Below, one piece after another: positions 1 through 9,500 of a DNA stretch of 64,000 nt (the first letter of the stretch is position 1; each line of letters starts with the position of its first letter). Origin of the DNA: Oleidesulfovibrio sp047973035 (GTDB taxonomy: Bacteria; Desulfobacterota; Desulfovibrionia; Desulfovibrionales; Desulfovibrionaceae); NCBI RefSeq assembly GCF_047973035.1, contig NZ_JBKEBF010000006.1, positions 24,610 to 88,609 on the forward strand, written 5' to 3'. Under the pieces are notes generated by a model. The model had not been told where the DNA came from. It saw only the letters and a program-made list of their open reading frames with translations, and searched no databases. The translations under genes and the position numbers were made by a program.

Positions 1-405
1 CGTGAACAAAAGGCAGCAGAGCATCAACACTACCATTGTGTAATCATGCTTGATGGTAACAAGGTGCAACGCTACCGGAACGTGCTGTCACATTTCAAGG
101 CTATCTGGCATGGACTGTTTGACTTCAAAGCGTCCAGCTTGGTTTGGTCTTGTGACCGTGACCGCGAAAAAAACTTTGTTGAAAATGGCATCATGATTCG
201 GAGACCATCACGTGATGCTACAGGGGAGCAAAGAGAAGAACAGGAAGAGCAATTCCGTCGTGATATGGAAAGGTGCATCTACTGGGGGAGTTATCTGGCT
301 AAGCAAAATCAGAAGGAATATGCACCCCGAAGAGCCCGTTATTATGGGGCTTCTCAGTTGCCGTTGTCAGTAACGCGTTCGCTGGTGTTATCTTATCTCA
401 CTTAG
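1..405 (+). CDS. YagK/YfjJ (inovirus Gp2-like) protein, C-terminal part
   Basis: The frame is already open at base 1, so the gene is cut by the window edge and only about 134 C-terminal residues are visible. The readable part has a HYHCVIML stretch near its beginning, a long charged helix, and an ending with YLAKQ followed by RYYGASQLP. This arrangement is typical of the YagK/YfjJ C-terminal domain, also called inovirus Gp2. Members occur in filamentous phages and P4-like satellites and are thought to act in replication of the element; no experimental role is visible here. The gene is followed by a hairpin terminator. It supports reading the left part of the window as a phage satellite or integrated element. 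Family assignment is from pattern recognition only. Confidence 0.65.
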   Translation, partial: REQKAAEHQHYHCVIMLDGNKVQRYRNVLSHFKAIWHGLFDFKASSLVWSCDRDREKNFVENGIMIRRPSRDATGEQREEQEEQFRRDMERCIYWGSYLAKQNQKEYAPRRARYYGASQLPLSVTRSLVLSYLT

Positions 406-412
406 ATGTGAC

Positions 413-461
413 AATGGGCGTTGCGTGATCGTGCTTTGATCATGCAGCGCTCATTGTTTTG
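413..461 (+). terminator. Hairpin terminator after the Gp2-like gene
   Basis: A long imperfect inverted repeat (arms 413-430 and 438-455) is followed by GTTTTGT. It begins 8 bases after the stop codon of the Gp2-like gene, which fits rho-independent termination. The arms have several mismatches. Confidence 0.55.
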
Positions 462-654
462 TAAAAAGGATTGGCTGAGCTGTGTTACCATCGGGAACGT
501 CATGCAGGCTTGATGTTTTTGAGCTGAAAATGGCTGAATTTGTAAGTCCAGTAGAGTCTATCACAGACCAAAAAATGCACATAAGAGGAGGAATTCTATT
601 ACTGATTATTAACAGTATTCTGCATGTACGTGGAGCACAAACGAGTGTTTCAGA

Positions 655-1449
655 TTATTCCGCAAATGATAGATATACATCTAAACGTTCTTCAAGAGAT
701 TCTGCTATGAGCGCAATCATGGCATTCGCATCTCCATCTCGATAGTAGCTATCAAAAGCCTCATAGTAGCGTTGACGATCAGTAAACTTGATATTGACTG
801 GTGGAAATCCACACTGAATTAAATCAAGATTAAGAAGTAATCTCCCTGTGCGTCCATTTCCATCGACAAATGGATGAATACCTTCGAAGATAAGATGAAA
901 TAACGCAATACGCACAACAGGATGCATGTTGCGTGATGGTGCATCATTTTCAGCAAGAAGTTCACGCAATTTTTCTTCTATGTGATACGGCGGCTCTGGC
1001 TGAGCAAAAGCACCCATAATGCGTACAGGAATTTTTCTATACACCCCTTTATCTGCTGGCCTGTTGATCAACACAAGGGCATGAATGTCTTTGATGGTAG
1101 ATTGCGTGATTGCAACATTATTTTTGGCGATATCAAGAACATACACAAAAGCATCGCGATGTCCTACAGCCTCTAGGTGATCTTTCAGCGGCTTTTTATC
1201 TATGGTTATGCCTTGCAGCACCAGAGCTGTTTCTCGCAGTGTCAGCGTGCACCCTTCTATGGCGTTAGAGTTGTAGGTGAAATCTACAAGAAAATCCTCC
1301 TGCAAGCGCTCTAGCTCTCCCTGAGTGAGAGGCCTTCTTTTGTCGAGTTCCTGCTTTTTGCGTGTAACCCGTTCCAGCAGGGCAGCGTTGTGCTCAGAGA
1401 TATATATGTCGCGCATGCTTTGATTCTCACTGTTTTCGCCAGAGTTCAC
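655..1449 (-). CDS. Fic family protein (class II, N-terminal inhibitory motif)
   Basis: Fic proteins transfer AMP or another nucleotide part from a nucleotide onto a hydroxyl of a target protein. The catalytic motif HPFVDGNGRTGR is intact at residues 192-203, with the essential histidine at 192. Upstream, SNAIEG at residues 61-66 matches the (S/T)xxxE(G/N) inhibitory motif, placing it in class II (autoinhibited from the N-terminal side). Length (264 aa) is normal for a compact Fic protein; there is no visible C-terminal winged helix. The first codon is GTG with a close AAGGA; an ATG twelve codons in is an alternative. It lies alone, antisense to its neighbours, as is common for Fic genes on mobile elements. 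The target cannot be told from sequence. Confidence 0.9.
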   Translation of the reverse strand: MNSGENSENQSMRDIYISEHNAALLERVTRKKQELDKRRPLTQGELERLQEDFLVDFTYNSNAIEGCTLTLRETALVLQGITIDKKPLKDHLEAVGHRDAFVYVLDIAKNNVAITQSTIKDIHALVLINRPADKGVYRKIPVRIMGAFAQPEPPYHIEEKLRELLAENDAPSRNMHPVVRIALFHLIFEGIHPFVDGNGRTGRLLLNLDLIQCGFPPVNIKFTDRQRYYEAFDSYYRDGDANAMIALIAESLEERLDVYLSFAE

Positions 1450-1739
1450 AGTCCTTCACAGCTTCTCACAGGCCAACCACCTTGACCATGCTTAAGATAC
1501 GCCCTTTGCCTGAAAGTATCAAACTGTTGGAATCAGCACCACAGCAACATCCTTGCTAAGCAGACTCTCGATTTAATTCCAAATTACACACTATTATATG
1601 AGACATCCCATAGCAGCCTGAAACACCCCGTTGTGACAGGAAGGAATGCTTTTGGGTAATTGTGACTACTGCATATGCGACAAAAATACAAAGCAGTGTT
1701 GCAAGATCAATATTACAATAAAAAAATGAGGAACCATTT

Positions 1740-2201
1740 ATGCCTATTAAAAGAATTGAAACAAAACTGGTATCGCAGTCACAGAATGAGTGGATTTGCA
1801 GTGCCACTATGGAAACAGAAGCTGGATATCGCGTTACAAAGCTCGGACAAGGGGATAGCCTACAACAGGCCGAAGATCGTGCGGTTCGCCATGCGACAGA
1901 TGCCATTGCTTCTCTCGAAAATGCCAGTGGTTACAGCGAGGCTTCACTGCAAAGTCAGCATCGGACAAGCAGGTCATCCAGCGGGGCATCGTATCAAAAG
2001 TATCAGGCCCAAACGGAAGATAAGTCACGTTTCAATGGTGGCGGTTCAAAACAAGCTTCTGAGAAGCAGCTTGATCTGATTGAACAGCTTGCCCAAAAGA
2101 AGCGATGTGATGCGGAATATGCTTGCCGGGGAGAATTCGGTATCGGATTGAACCAGCTCACTGGCGCACAGGCGAATCAACTTATTAAGTCGTTGAAGTA
2201 G
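1740..2201 (+). CDS. Hypothetical element protein with a C-terminal small helical domain
   Basis: A 153-residue protein with a GAGG ribosome site eight bases before its ATG. The first 70 residues look like a small alpha/beta domain rich in TK/EAGYRV patterns. A Ser/Gln-rich linker follows (about 70-105), then a compact helical module beginning SEKQLDLIEQLA and ending LTGAQANQLIKSL. Similar C-terminal modules recur at the ends of phage and plasmid proteins, but I do not recognise a specific function. The 290 bases before it have no gene and probably hold its promoter. It is followed after 95 bases by a second small gene in the same direction, so the two may be cotranscribed. Confidence 0.65.
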   Translation: MPIKRIETKLVSQSQNEWICSATMETEAGYRVTKLGQGDSLQQAEDRAVRHATDAIASLENASGYSEASLQSQHRTSRSSSGASYQKYQAQTEDKSRFNGGGSKQASEKQLDLIEQLAQKKRCDAEYACRGEFGIGLNQLTGAQANQLIKSLK

Positions 2202-2296
2202 TGGGCAGAATGGCACGGACTGCTTTCGTTCTGAAATCATCAGAATCAGGGCAGCCTAAGTCATCCCACAGTAGCCCATTATGTAAGGAGGGACTC

Positions 2297-2668
2297 ATGA
2301 GCAGTATGTTTGATTTACAGCGGATGTATAACTTCGCCCGAAGAAATTGCACAGGATCTCAAGAGCGCAATCCGGCACAGTATCAGGATCAAAAACGGTA
2401 CCTGCAACAACCATCAACGCGGTACAACTACCAGCATGAAGAGTATGAAATTGCTTCACCAGAATTCTACAGGGCCATTGAAGCAGAGTTGCCACCAGTT
2501 TTTACCCGGCAAACAGCCTCTCACGTCATGGGTGGTCTCATCTCGGCCAAAACCTTTTCCAACTTAGACGCACTGGGCCAAGGCCCACCAGTCAAGGCCA
2601 AGATAGGCCCCAAAGTGGCCTATGAGCGCGAAAGTTTTATGCGTTGGCTGCGGCAGCGTTTTCGGTAG
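2297..2668 (+). CDS. Small protein with AlpA/MerR-like C-terminal HTH
   Basis: The start is placed at 2297 because an AAGGAGGG site lies just upstream; the frame is open further upstream without a better signal. The 123-residue product has a polar, Gln/Tyr-rich N-terminal half. The C-terminal half reads LPPVFTRQTASHVMGGLISAKTF and ends YERESFMRWLRQRF. This resembles the helix-turn-helix plus wing of MerR/AlpA-type proteins (a recognition helix, then a 'valid residue, then F..WL' ending). A role as an element regulator or excision factor is an inference. It runs convergently into the XRE repressor gene with only 10 bases between the two stop codons. Confidence 0.65.
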   Translation: MSSMFDLQRMYNFARRNCTGSQERNPAQYQDQKRYLQQPSTRYNYQHEEYEIASPEFYRAIEAELPPVFTRQTASHVMGGLISAKTFSNLDALGQGPPVKAKIGPKVAYERESFMRWLRQRFR

Positions 2669-2678
2669 GGTAGAAATC

Positions 2679-3017
2679 TTATCGGGAGTGCGGCAACGGA
2701 TGTTGCAGGAGGGTTTCCAATAGTGCGAGAGCAAGAAGCACCTGTTCAGGTGACATTTTGGAACACAAGGTTTGAATCTGCTGCGCAGTCTGCGGCTTCT
2801 TGGGCTCTGCAGTGTCAAGTATGTCTCCTGCCGCAATTCCTAGCGCGCTGACGATCTTAAGCAGAATCTCAACGGATAAGTTACCCTGCCCCCGTTCAAT
2901 CTCTCCAAGATATTTATAGCTGATGCCTGCCCTCTCTGCCAACGCTTGCTGCGTCAAATTGGCATGTCTACGACGTATTCGAATCTTTCTTCCAATGCTT
3001 TCAAGCGAATTTGCCAT
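2679..3017 (-). CDS. XRE-family transcriptional repressor
   Basis: A 112-residue regulator with a Cro/CI-type helix-turn-helix at about residues 8-62. TQQALAERAGIS and YLGEIERGQGNLSVEILLKIVSALG are the two DNA-binding helices and the following helices. The C-terminal part (MSPEQVLLALALLETLLQ) looks like a dimerisation helix. TAGGAGTG lies seven bases before the ATG. The gene is divergent from the small membrane protein at 3206, and the shared promoter region holds several copies of an ATAGCAC element. It probably represses its own promoter and the divergent one. Similar regulators sit beside many defence and satellite modules. Confidence 0.9.
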   Translation of the reverse strand: MANSLESIGRKIRIRRRHANLTQQALAERAGISYKYLGEIERGQGNLSVEILLKIVSALGIAAGDILDTAEPKKPQTAQQIQTLCSKMSPEQVLLALALLETLLQHPLPHSR

Positions 3018-3070
3018 GTTGCACTCCTACAGACGTATTGTACGGAGTTATGAGCTTCAAAAAACCCACT

Positions 3071-3135
3071 ATAGCAGGCTTTCACTCTTGCATTATAGCA
3101 CTTGTCAGTGCTATTTGTTCGCTTGGTATAGCACC
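3071..3135. promoter_or_regulatory. Operator cluster in the divergent XRE / small membrane gene promoter
   Basis: A perfect inverted repeat ATAGCACT-tgtc-AGTGCTAT lies at 3095-3114, with further half-sites ATAGCA at 3071 and ATAGCACC at 3128. Spacing between half-sites (roughly 20-30 bases) would allow several repressor dimers to bind. The site lies between the XRE gene and the 3206 gene, so it is a likely XRE operator. This is an inference from position and symmetry. Confidence 0.6.
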
Positions 3136-3205
3136 TGGGAGTTCTAGTAGCGCGTGCGTCGGCTGATTTAGAAAAAGTCACGTACAGCTGTGGAGGAGAT
3201 AATTT

Positions 3206-3388
3206 ATGGGATTTCTTTTGTTGTTAGGGTTGATAGCCCTTGTCATTATGTTTGTAATGAGTCCGGTGCAGGCGTTGAAAGGTGTAGTCGGAGCAGGTAT
3301 TGCCGGAATTGCTCTGGTGCCGTTTTTAGGTCCGGCAGGGGTTATCCTGTGTATTGTATTGTTTTTTGGACTATATTTCATGGCCTAG
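3206..3388 (+). CDS. Small two-helix membrane protein
   Basis: A 60-residue, almost wholly hydrophobic protein with two predicted membrane helices, about residues 2-22 and 29-58, joined by a glycine-rich turn. A GGAGGAGAT site is well placed before the ATG, and a clean terminator follows, so it is a self-contained unit. I do not recognise a family. Its position next to a repressor with a dense operator, and beside a candidate defence pair, is reminiscent of type I toxins, holins or small defence effectors. That is only an inference. Confidence 0.65.
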   Translation: MGFLLLLGLIALVIMFVMSPVQALKGVVGAGIAGIALVPFLGPAGVILCIVLFFGLYFMA

Positions 3389-3415
3389 ATAAACGCTGGT
3401 TTATGAGCCGGAGTT

Positions 3416-3451
3416 GGGGATACGCTGCAAGGTGTATCCCCGATTTTTTTG
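3416..3451 (+). terminator. Rho-independent terminator after the small membrane gene
   Basis: Perfect stem GGGGATAC (3417-3424) with GTATCCCC (3433-3440), then GATTTTTTT. Confidence 0.85.
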
Positions 3452-3484
3452 TAAAAATAGGGGGTAGGAAGCTTATAGAGATCT

Positions 3485-6400
3485 CTAAAAGGCTCCAGTA
3501 GATTTGTTATAAATCAAAATTGTTTTAAGGTCTTGAAGATGCTTCTCTACAAACGTAATGCTCGCCTGTTCATTTCCAAGGAAGATTGAAAACTCAGAAT
3601 TGTTTGTGTTGAGAATAGCTTCTTTCAGCTTGAACATTGCATTGGCATCGGATTTCACAAACTCCTGATACTTAGCAGCACACACAGGGCAAAGGGCTAG
3701 ATATTGGGCTTCATGCTCCTCGGAAAAGTGCTCACTTGAGAGCATTTCCTTTTTTTCAAAGTAATGCATCCCGTTACGCTTTCGGAACGGCATCTCTTCT
3801 TTGCATATCTGGCAAACCATTTGGTCGTCTTCGTTCGTGTATTGGGCTCGGAGTTGTGTGATGGGGGCAATGGCACTAGAGGTGGTTCGCACACTTCTTT
3901 CACGCTTTTCGAACTTCTTTTTAAGGGCGTTGACGAGCTCCGCCTCAAGGCGTTCTTGACGCCGTTCTGGATTTACAACTGAACTTCTGGGGAATGTCGG
4001 GCGTTCTTGCTTTGGTGCTGGTTGCAATTGCCGAAGCAGGTCGTCAGGTGATTTTCCACTGTTCTTTAAAAGTTGAGCGAGTTGCACCATTTTTTTTGCT
4101 TCATCTGCAGATTCAAAGCCTATTTTTTGGGCATCACGGTTCTTTGCTCTATATTCCTCACTGCGTTGTTGCGCATGCTCACCAAAACCAATGGCAGTTA
4201 GTAGGCCATTGCGATCATCGTAGGGAAAGTCTGTACGTAGATTCTCTCGCGTCATGTCCTGCGGCTTGTGGAATGCCCCAGAACTATCTGGAATCCAAGC
4301 ACAAGTTTTCAAATGGCAAACTAGCTGGGAATCGGCATCACGGATGCCATACTGTTGATTGGGACGATATCTTGCTTTGGCGACTTTGGGCTCTGCGCAA
4401 ATTAGTGCATTCCAAATTAACCTGCTTGCTGAAACAGATTGAAGGTCGGTGTATTCGCTTAAAGAATCAATGGAGTAGTCTACCGAAATTCTGGTGTCTG
4501 TTTCTCTATAGCTGGATACAGGGTATAGGCTCGAGTTGTTTGGATTTTTCCATAATGGAGCATTACGTACTTTCAAGGTATGCATTACTCCAACAGCTTT
4601 CAAAAAATCGATAAAATCAAAGAGCTTCGATTCTGGAAAATTATCCTTGTAGCTTGCCAATAAGGCATACTTTTTATGAATTGCTGTTAGTGCGGCAAGT
4701 CCAGTTTGCGAATATGGAGAATCTAAACAAAACTGTGTGGGTTCAAGCCAATGAGGTGTGCCCCCTGACGTTTCATGAAATAGGAAACGATACTTTTTGA
4801 ATAATTCCAGGTTGGTGGGGAATTTTTTGGAGTAATCTATAAACTCCGCAAGATCTTTATAGTACCCATTGGGAACCTCTTTAGGAGGAGAAGAATAGCG
4901 GCGCAGTTTTAATTCGATAATAACCCTTGCATCAAATTGACGCACACCACTGCTGCTTAAAAATGAGGCGGCATATTTTTTTTGCGGATCAGAACGCCCA
5001 ACATTATAGACTGCAGATTTTACAAGGTGAATATTCCTAGGGGGAACACTCCCCTCCGGTGGAAAAAAAGCCTCTTGGGGTAATACATGTATATCCCCTT
5101 GGCTTGTTTCAACTCTGACGATCTGCATATTGGCCACATTGATATATTTGTAATGTTCATCACGAGCTTCACCTAGCAGGGCATAAAAGCGGATGAGCCA
5201 AGCATCATCCTTCTTAGCTATCCATGCCTCAATAGTTTTTTGTTTATCATCATTACAACAAGTTAGGCTTTCGCAAAGATCCTTCCACCCCCAACTATCA
5301 ATCTTAAGGCTGTCTAAAAAACGATCTTCTCGTTGGTTTTGTTGAGGCGGATTAGCTGCCCATAATGGTGGTGTGTGATTCGTCAATAACGATAAATTTT
5401 CATCATTAATAATTTCAGAAATTTTTGCAGGCCCTCTGTAAAGTGTCTGCGAAGGGGCATGACTCTTGCTTCGCGTAGGTGTAAGTGCTTCAGTTTGAAA
5501 TGCATGTACAATAGCTTCACGAATTGGTTCATAAAACGGTGCAAGATTGTCTACTTGGTTAGGTAGTGCTGTAAGGAATCCCACGGTCAACATGCCCCTG
5601 TCACGAATATCTGCAAGTGACTCCACAACAAGCTTGGCGATGTTGTCACGCAGTTGATTATTTGCTTCACAGTCTCGAACGCTGTCGCGAGCAACTGTAG
5701 AGGCAAACGGCGCATGAATATGAAATCTAAGGTTGGAAGTTTCTTTTTCTGCCGGAAAATAAATTGACACCTGACCGCGATCCAAGGGGACGATCTTCCA
5801 TTTGGGCTGGCTTTTATTCTTTTCTGATTGCTGAAGACTGTAGGCCACGGCAATTTGACACGTAATGGCCTTGCCATCTTCATCGGTTACTTCGACGGAC
5901 TTTTGATACCGCAACCAATGTGAGACTGTTTCTTCGCCTTTTGGGTGCGATGCCTTAATTTCTATGTGCCCATTTTTGTGGTCAATCCGCTCCAAGATCC
6001 CTAATGAACCATCAGAAAGTAAATACTCGATAAGATGAATATGGCTAAGAAACAACAGGGCGTTGTTCTCTAGGGCACGTAACCCATGGCTAATTTCTGC
6101 AACGGCTTTGGCAGGCTGCTTTGCGGGATGATTAAATGGAAAAATGAAGTGTGTGTTTTTGTCTCTAGGTGCTGTTTTCTTTATGTCATGGGTTATGGGA
6201 ACTACGAGATCTTGGATGCGGAAATGGAAATTGCCTGAGTGAATTTCTGGCGTATTTGTATAGGCGAAGACTGCCTTAAATCCTACTCCGAACTTGCCAA
6301 TACTTGTAGGGTCATCACGTTTGGTGCTTACTCCAATACTGGTGATGGAATCGACATCCTTTATATCAAAAAGACGTTTCCCATTATGTTCAAACTCGAT

Positions 6401-6598
6401 AGCTTCATTGGACATTGTGAAGCGTACGACACCTGCACGAGCATCTTCAGCATTTTGTAAAAGTTCATAAATAAAATGAGCGTTATCTGGGTATAGCTCT
6501 GTGAGGAGCCTTTTTATTCCATTTTCAAAGTTGTTTTCTCTATTGGCATCAACCCAGCGTTGACGCTTTTCTGTAAGATCTTGAATTGTCGATGTCAT
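3485..6598 (-). CDS. Sacsin/HSP90-like (GHKL) ATPase with C-terminal zinc motif
   Basis: A protein of about 1,037 residues whose N-terminus carries a GHKL ATP-binding fold of the sacsin type. ELLQNAEDA (about residues 45-53) is the Mg/ATP N-box, and GKFGVGFKAVF (about 102-112) is the glycine-rich lid. The middle region is long and unrecognised. Near the C-terminus CQICKEEMPF and CPVCAAKYQEF form a two-CxxC zinc site of the kind seen in HNH-related folds, but no clear HNH catalytic pair was identified. The start is placed at the ATG at 6598, preceded by GAAGGGGAC. An ATG 11 codons upstream is possible. It overlaps the end of the HEPN-SNF2 gene by about 50 bases, so the two are coexpressed and likely work together. 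A role in phage defence is inferred from context. Confidence 0.8.
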   Translation of the reverse strand: MTSTIQDLTEKRQRWVDANRENNFENGIKRLLTELYPDNAHFIYELLQNAEDARAGVVRFTMSNEAIEFEHNGKRLFDIKDVDSITSIGVSTKRDDPTSIGKFGVGFKAVFAYTNTPEIHSGNFHFRIQDLVVPITHDIKKTAPRDKNTHFIFPFNHPAKQPAKAVAEISHGLRALENNALLFLSHIHLIEYLLSDGSLGILERIDHKNGHIEIKASHPKGEETVSHWLRYQKSVEVTDEDGKAITCQIAVAYSLQQSEKNKSQPKWKIVPLDRGQVSIYFPAEKETSNLRFHIHAPFASTVARDSVRDCEANNQLRDNIAKLVVESLADIRDRGMLTVGFLTALPNQVDNLAPFYEPIREAIVHAFQTEALTPTRSKSHAPSQTLYRGPAKISEIINDENLSLLTNHTPPLWAANPPQQNQREDRFLDSLKIDSWGWKDLCESLTCCNDDKQKTIEAWIAKKDDAWLIRFYALLGEARDEHYKYINVANMQIVRVETSQGDIHVLPQEAFFPPEGSVPPRNIHLVKSAVYNVGRSDPQKKYAASFLSSSGVRQFDARVIIELKLRRYSSPPKEVPNGYYKDLAEFIDYSKKFPTNLELFKKYRFLFHETSGGTPHWLEPTQFCLDSPYSQTGLAALTAIHKKYALLASYKDNFPESKLFDFIDFLKAVGVMHTLKVRNAPLWKNPNNSSLYPVSSYRETDTRISVDYSIDSLSEYTDLQSVSASRLIWNALICAEPKVAKARYRPNQQYGIRDADSQLVCHLKTCAWIPDSSGAFHKPQDMTRENLRTDFPYDDRNGLLTAIGFGEHAQQRSEEYRAKNRDAQKIGFESADEAKKMVQLAQLLKNSGKSPDDLLRQLQPAPKQERPTFPRSSVVNPERRQERLEAELVNALKKKFEKRERSVRTTSSAIAPITQLRAQYTNEDDQMVCQICKEEMPFRKRNGMHYFEKKEMLSSEHFSEEHEAQYLALCPVCAAKYQEFVKSDANAMFKLKEAILNTNNSEFSIFLGNEQASITFVEKHLQDLKTILIYNKSTGAF

Positions 6599-9500
6599 TA
6601 TAAACGTCCCCTTCAACATACAGAACCCCATACGCCACAGCCCCCGCCACTATGTCTGCTCTTTCCAAAGCAATCTCTAATTCCTGCATGCGTCTGGCGT
6701 AGTCGGCTTCTGCTGCTGCAATTTGGGCATTCCGCATTTTTTTGATTTTTTCGTTGTCGGTTTGGCCAAGCTGTTCTTCCAGCAAAGCCATGCGGGCGCG
6801 GTGGCTGGTGGATAGGCTTTCGCGCTTGTATTCGACCTGTTCCTGTGTTTTTTGCTGGTGCTTTGTTCTGGCCTCACTCCACAGGCTATAGTGCTGGGCG
6901 TCTAAGGTATCCCATGCTGCGGGATCAAGGGGCTCCGGTGTTGGGGGGGTATGGTCGGTGGCGCTCTCCATAAGGCTAGCTAGTTGCGTGGAAAGCTCGG
7001 GGCTTGAAGCGATGGGTGTAAGTGCCATGTTTTCTCTGAAGCCGTGAAAGCGCCATTGGTATATGGCAAATTCGTAGCATCCTGCGGGTACCGCGTCCGA
7101 AGTTACTGATAGGCTAGTGATACTCTTCTGTTCCAAATTTAAGGACAAGGCAGCCTGTTTGACCAAGGGGTGGAGCGGCATAATGAAGGCTGCCTCGGGG
7201 TGTCGCATGGCGCAGGTTGATTCAAAGGTAATGGGCAAACGCTGACTACCGCCTTTGAGCCAGTTCTCCCATTCTCGGTAAGCCGAGGTGTTTTTCCGTT
7301 GCAGTTTGTGGAAATCCTTCAGTAGATTGGCTCGGGACTCCTGTGCCAGCCGGAGTGTTTTGAGGGGCTTTTCGCCTAGGATGAATTCCTGCTCTTTACC
7401 GCATACACGCTGCAAATAGATGGCCACCAGCCTGTGAAGCGAAGCCGGAGCCAACCAGAAGCTGGTAGCATCGGCAATTTCGCGGTTCAGTTGCTCTTGG
7501 GGCAGTTGGATACCAAAAAGTTCAGCCTGTTTTTGCTCTAAGGCTTCCTGTTCCTGAATGAATCTAATTTTGTTATCAGCCAGCTGCTGGAGTTTGCTGT
7601 TGCGTTCTTCTTCACTCAGCGCGAAATTATCTGCAATATTGCGTATTCCCCGGGTGATTTCTCCCAGTATCTCTTCACTACCACCCAGTTCATGTTCAAA
7701 AACACCAATGCGATAGAGGCAACGATGGTAAATGTCTGCGTCTATCGTTCCCGGAGTAATCATATTAATAATGGCCACGCTTTCACTTTGTTGTCCGTTT
7801 CTGTCAATGCGGCCAATGCGTTGCTCTATGCGCATGGGATTCCATGGAATGTCGTAGTTCACAATGCAGTCACAGAACTGGTAGTCTAGACCTTCGCAGC
7901 CGATTTCAGAGAACAGCAGTATATCTAGGCTATCTGCCTCGTCCCTTGACTTTTCAAAGCGAGCACGGAGCATCACGCGCTCTTCATCCGGTGTTCCTCC
8001 ATGCACCAGCCCCACGCGGAACCCTTTTTTGCTCAAATTTGCAAACAGATAGGCCAACGTATGGCGGAAGCAGCTGAACAACATGATTTTGTTATTGGGC
8101 ATAGCCTGTTTGTCGCGAATGATGGTACGCAGTGCTTCCAGCTTGGGGTCGCTTGGATCTAAAGACAAAGCCGCTGCCAGAAGTTGCTGGATCTGACCTT
8201 CTATGGGAGCAATATCCATATCTGCAGAAACATCGCTTGCCCCTGCTTCTATCAAAGCCAGTTCATCTAGATGACGGTTGAGGATATCCTTGAGGAAAGG
8301 TGCTAGCCCATAGAGACAGCTTGCCGCTTGCCGTCTGATGGTTGTCATCATGAACGCCACATTGACCCCGTTATGGAGTTCGGAAAAAATGCGCGCCTGA
8401 ATTTTGAGCAGTTCATCATGCAGATGCCGCTGAGCAGGAGTAAAATCTACGACAACTGTTTCCGGCTTGCGAATAGTAAAATTGCCGATATCGCGGCGAC
8501 GGGTTCTATTAATGATTCCGGCAAAGGTATGCAGTTCCTCGGTATAGGAAATCATTTTGACGCGCTCCTCGTGCGTGATTGGCTCTCCTGCAAGTGTGGT
8601 ATAAATCTGGGCAAAATGCGGATTATGCCGGAGGATGGCTTGCCCCCACTGTGTAGAAGTGGCTTGATCAAGAGCCGTTAGTGCCTGCTGTTGCCAATCC
8701 GGCTCTTGAGATCGCAGGGCTGATACCGCCTCATTGATAAATGGGTTTGGCTCTGCCATGTGGAGGAAGCTTTCCTGATCGATGATAAGATCTGGCCGGA
8801 GTGTGTTTAAAAGTACAAAAAGGTCGTTGCTCCCCAGTTGAATGGGGGTGGCCGTCAGAAAAAGCACTGCATCGGCATGCTCACAGAAGAAGCTCACAGC
8901 CTTATGCCTGAGGGTCTCCTGATTACGGATGTGGTGAGCCTCATCCACAATAACCAGATCAAAGCGTGGCGGTGGGTCAAGATTCAGTAACCCTACTTTG
9001 CGTTTACGTTTTTTATCGTGCGCTGAACCATGCAGCAATGTTTCATCAAAAAGGGAGTACGGAAGAATAGCCTTCTTGTGTTGTTCCGGCCACTCCCCGT
9101 CAAGGTACATTTCTTCGATACAGTAACGCAGGGTTGTACCATCAAGGTGGGTAAAGCGCTCTTCAAAGCGTTTCATTTCATTCTGCCATTTTTTTTCGAT
9201 AACCAGAGGCCGTGGGCAGATGATGAGTACGGAGCGTATTTCACGCCGAGCTTGAAGTTCGCGCAAAATAAGCCCTGCCTCAATGGTTTTACCCACACCA
9301 ACACCATCGGCAATGAGCAGGCGTGGACGGTCTGACCGGATAAATCGCAGCACCGGTCTGAACTGATACGGAATAAAATCTACCCGAGCAGCGTTGAGGG
9401 AGTAGAGGGTGGATAGCCCCGGATAGTTGATTTGCAGGGCCGTAAGATGGGCATGGAATTGGTCACATGCCAGAGCATTTTCTATGCATTCCTGTTGCTG

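Noticed and set aside
482..745. Open frame on the plus strand overlapping the end of the Fic gene
   Set aside because: It has no plausible ribosome site or recognisable protein pattern and is mostly antisense to the Fic gene.
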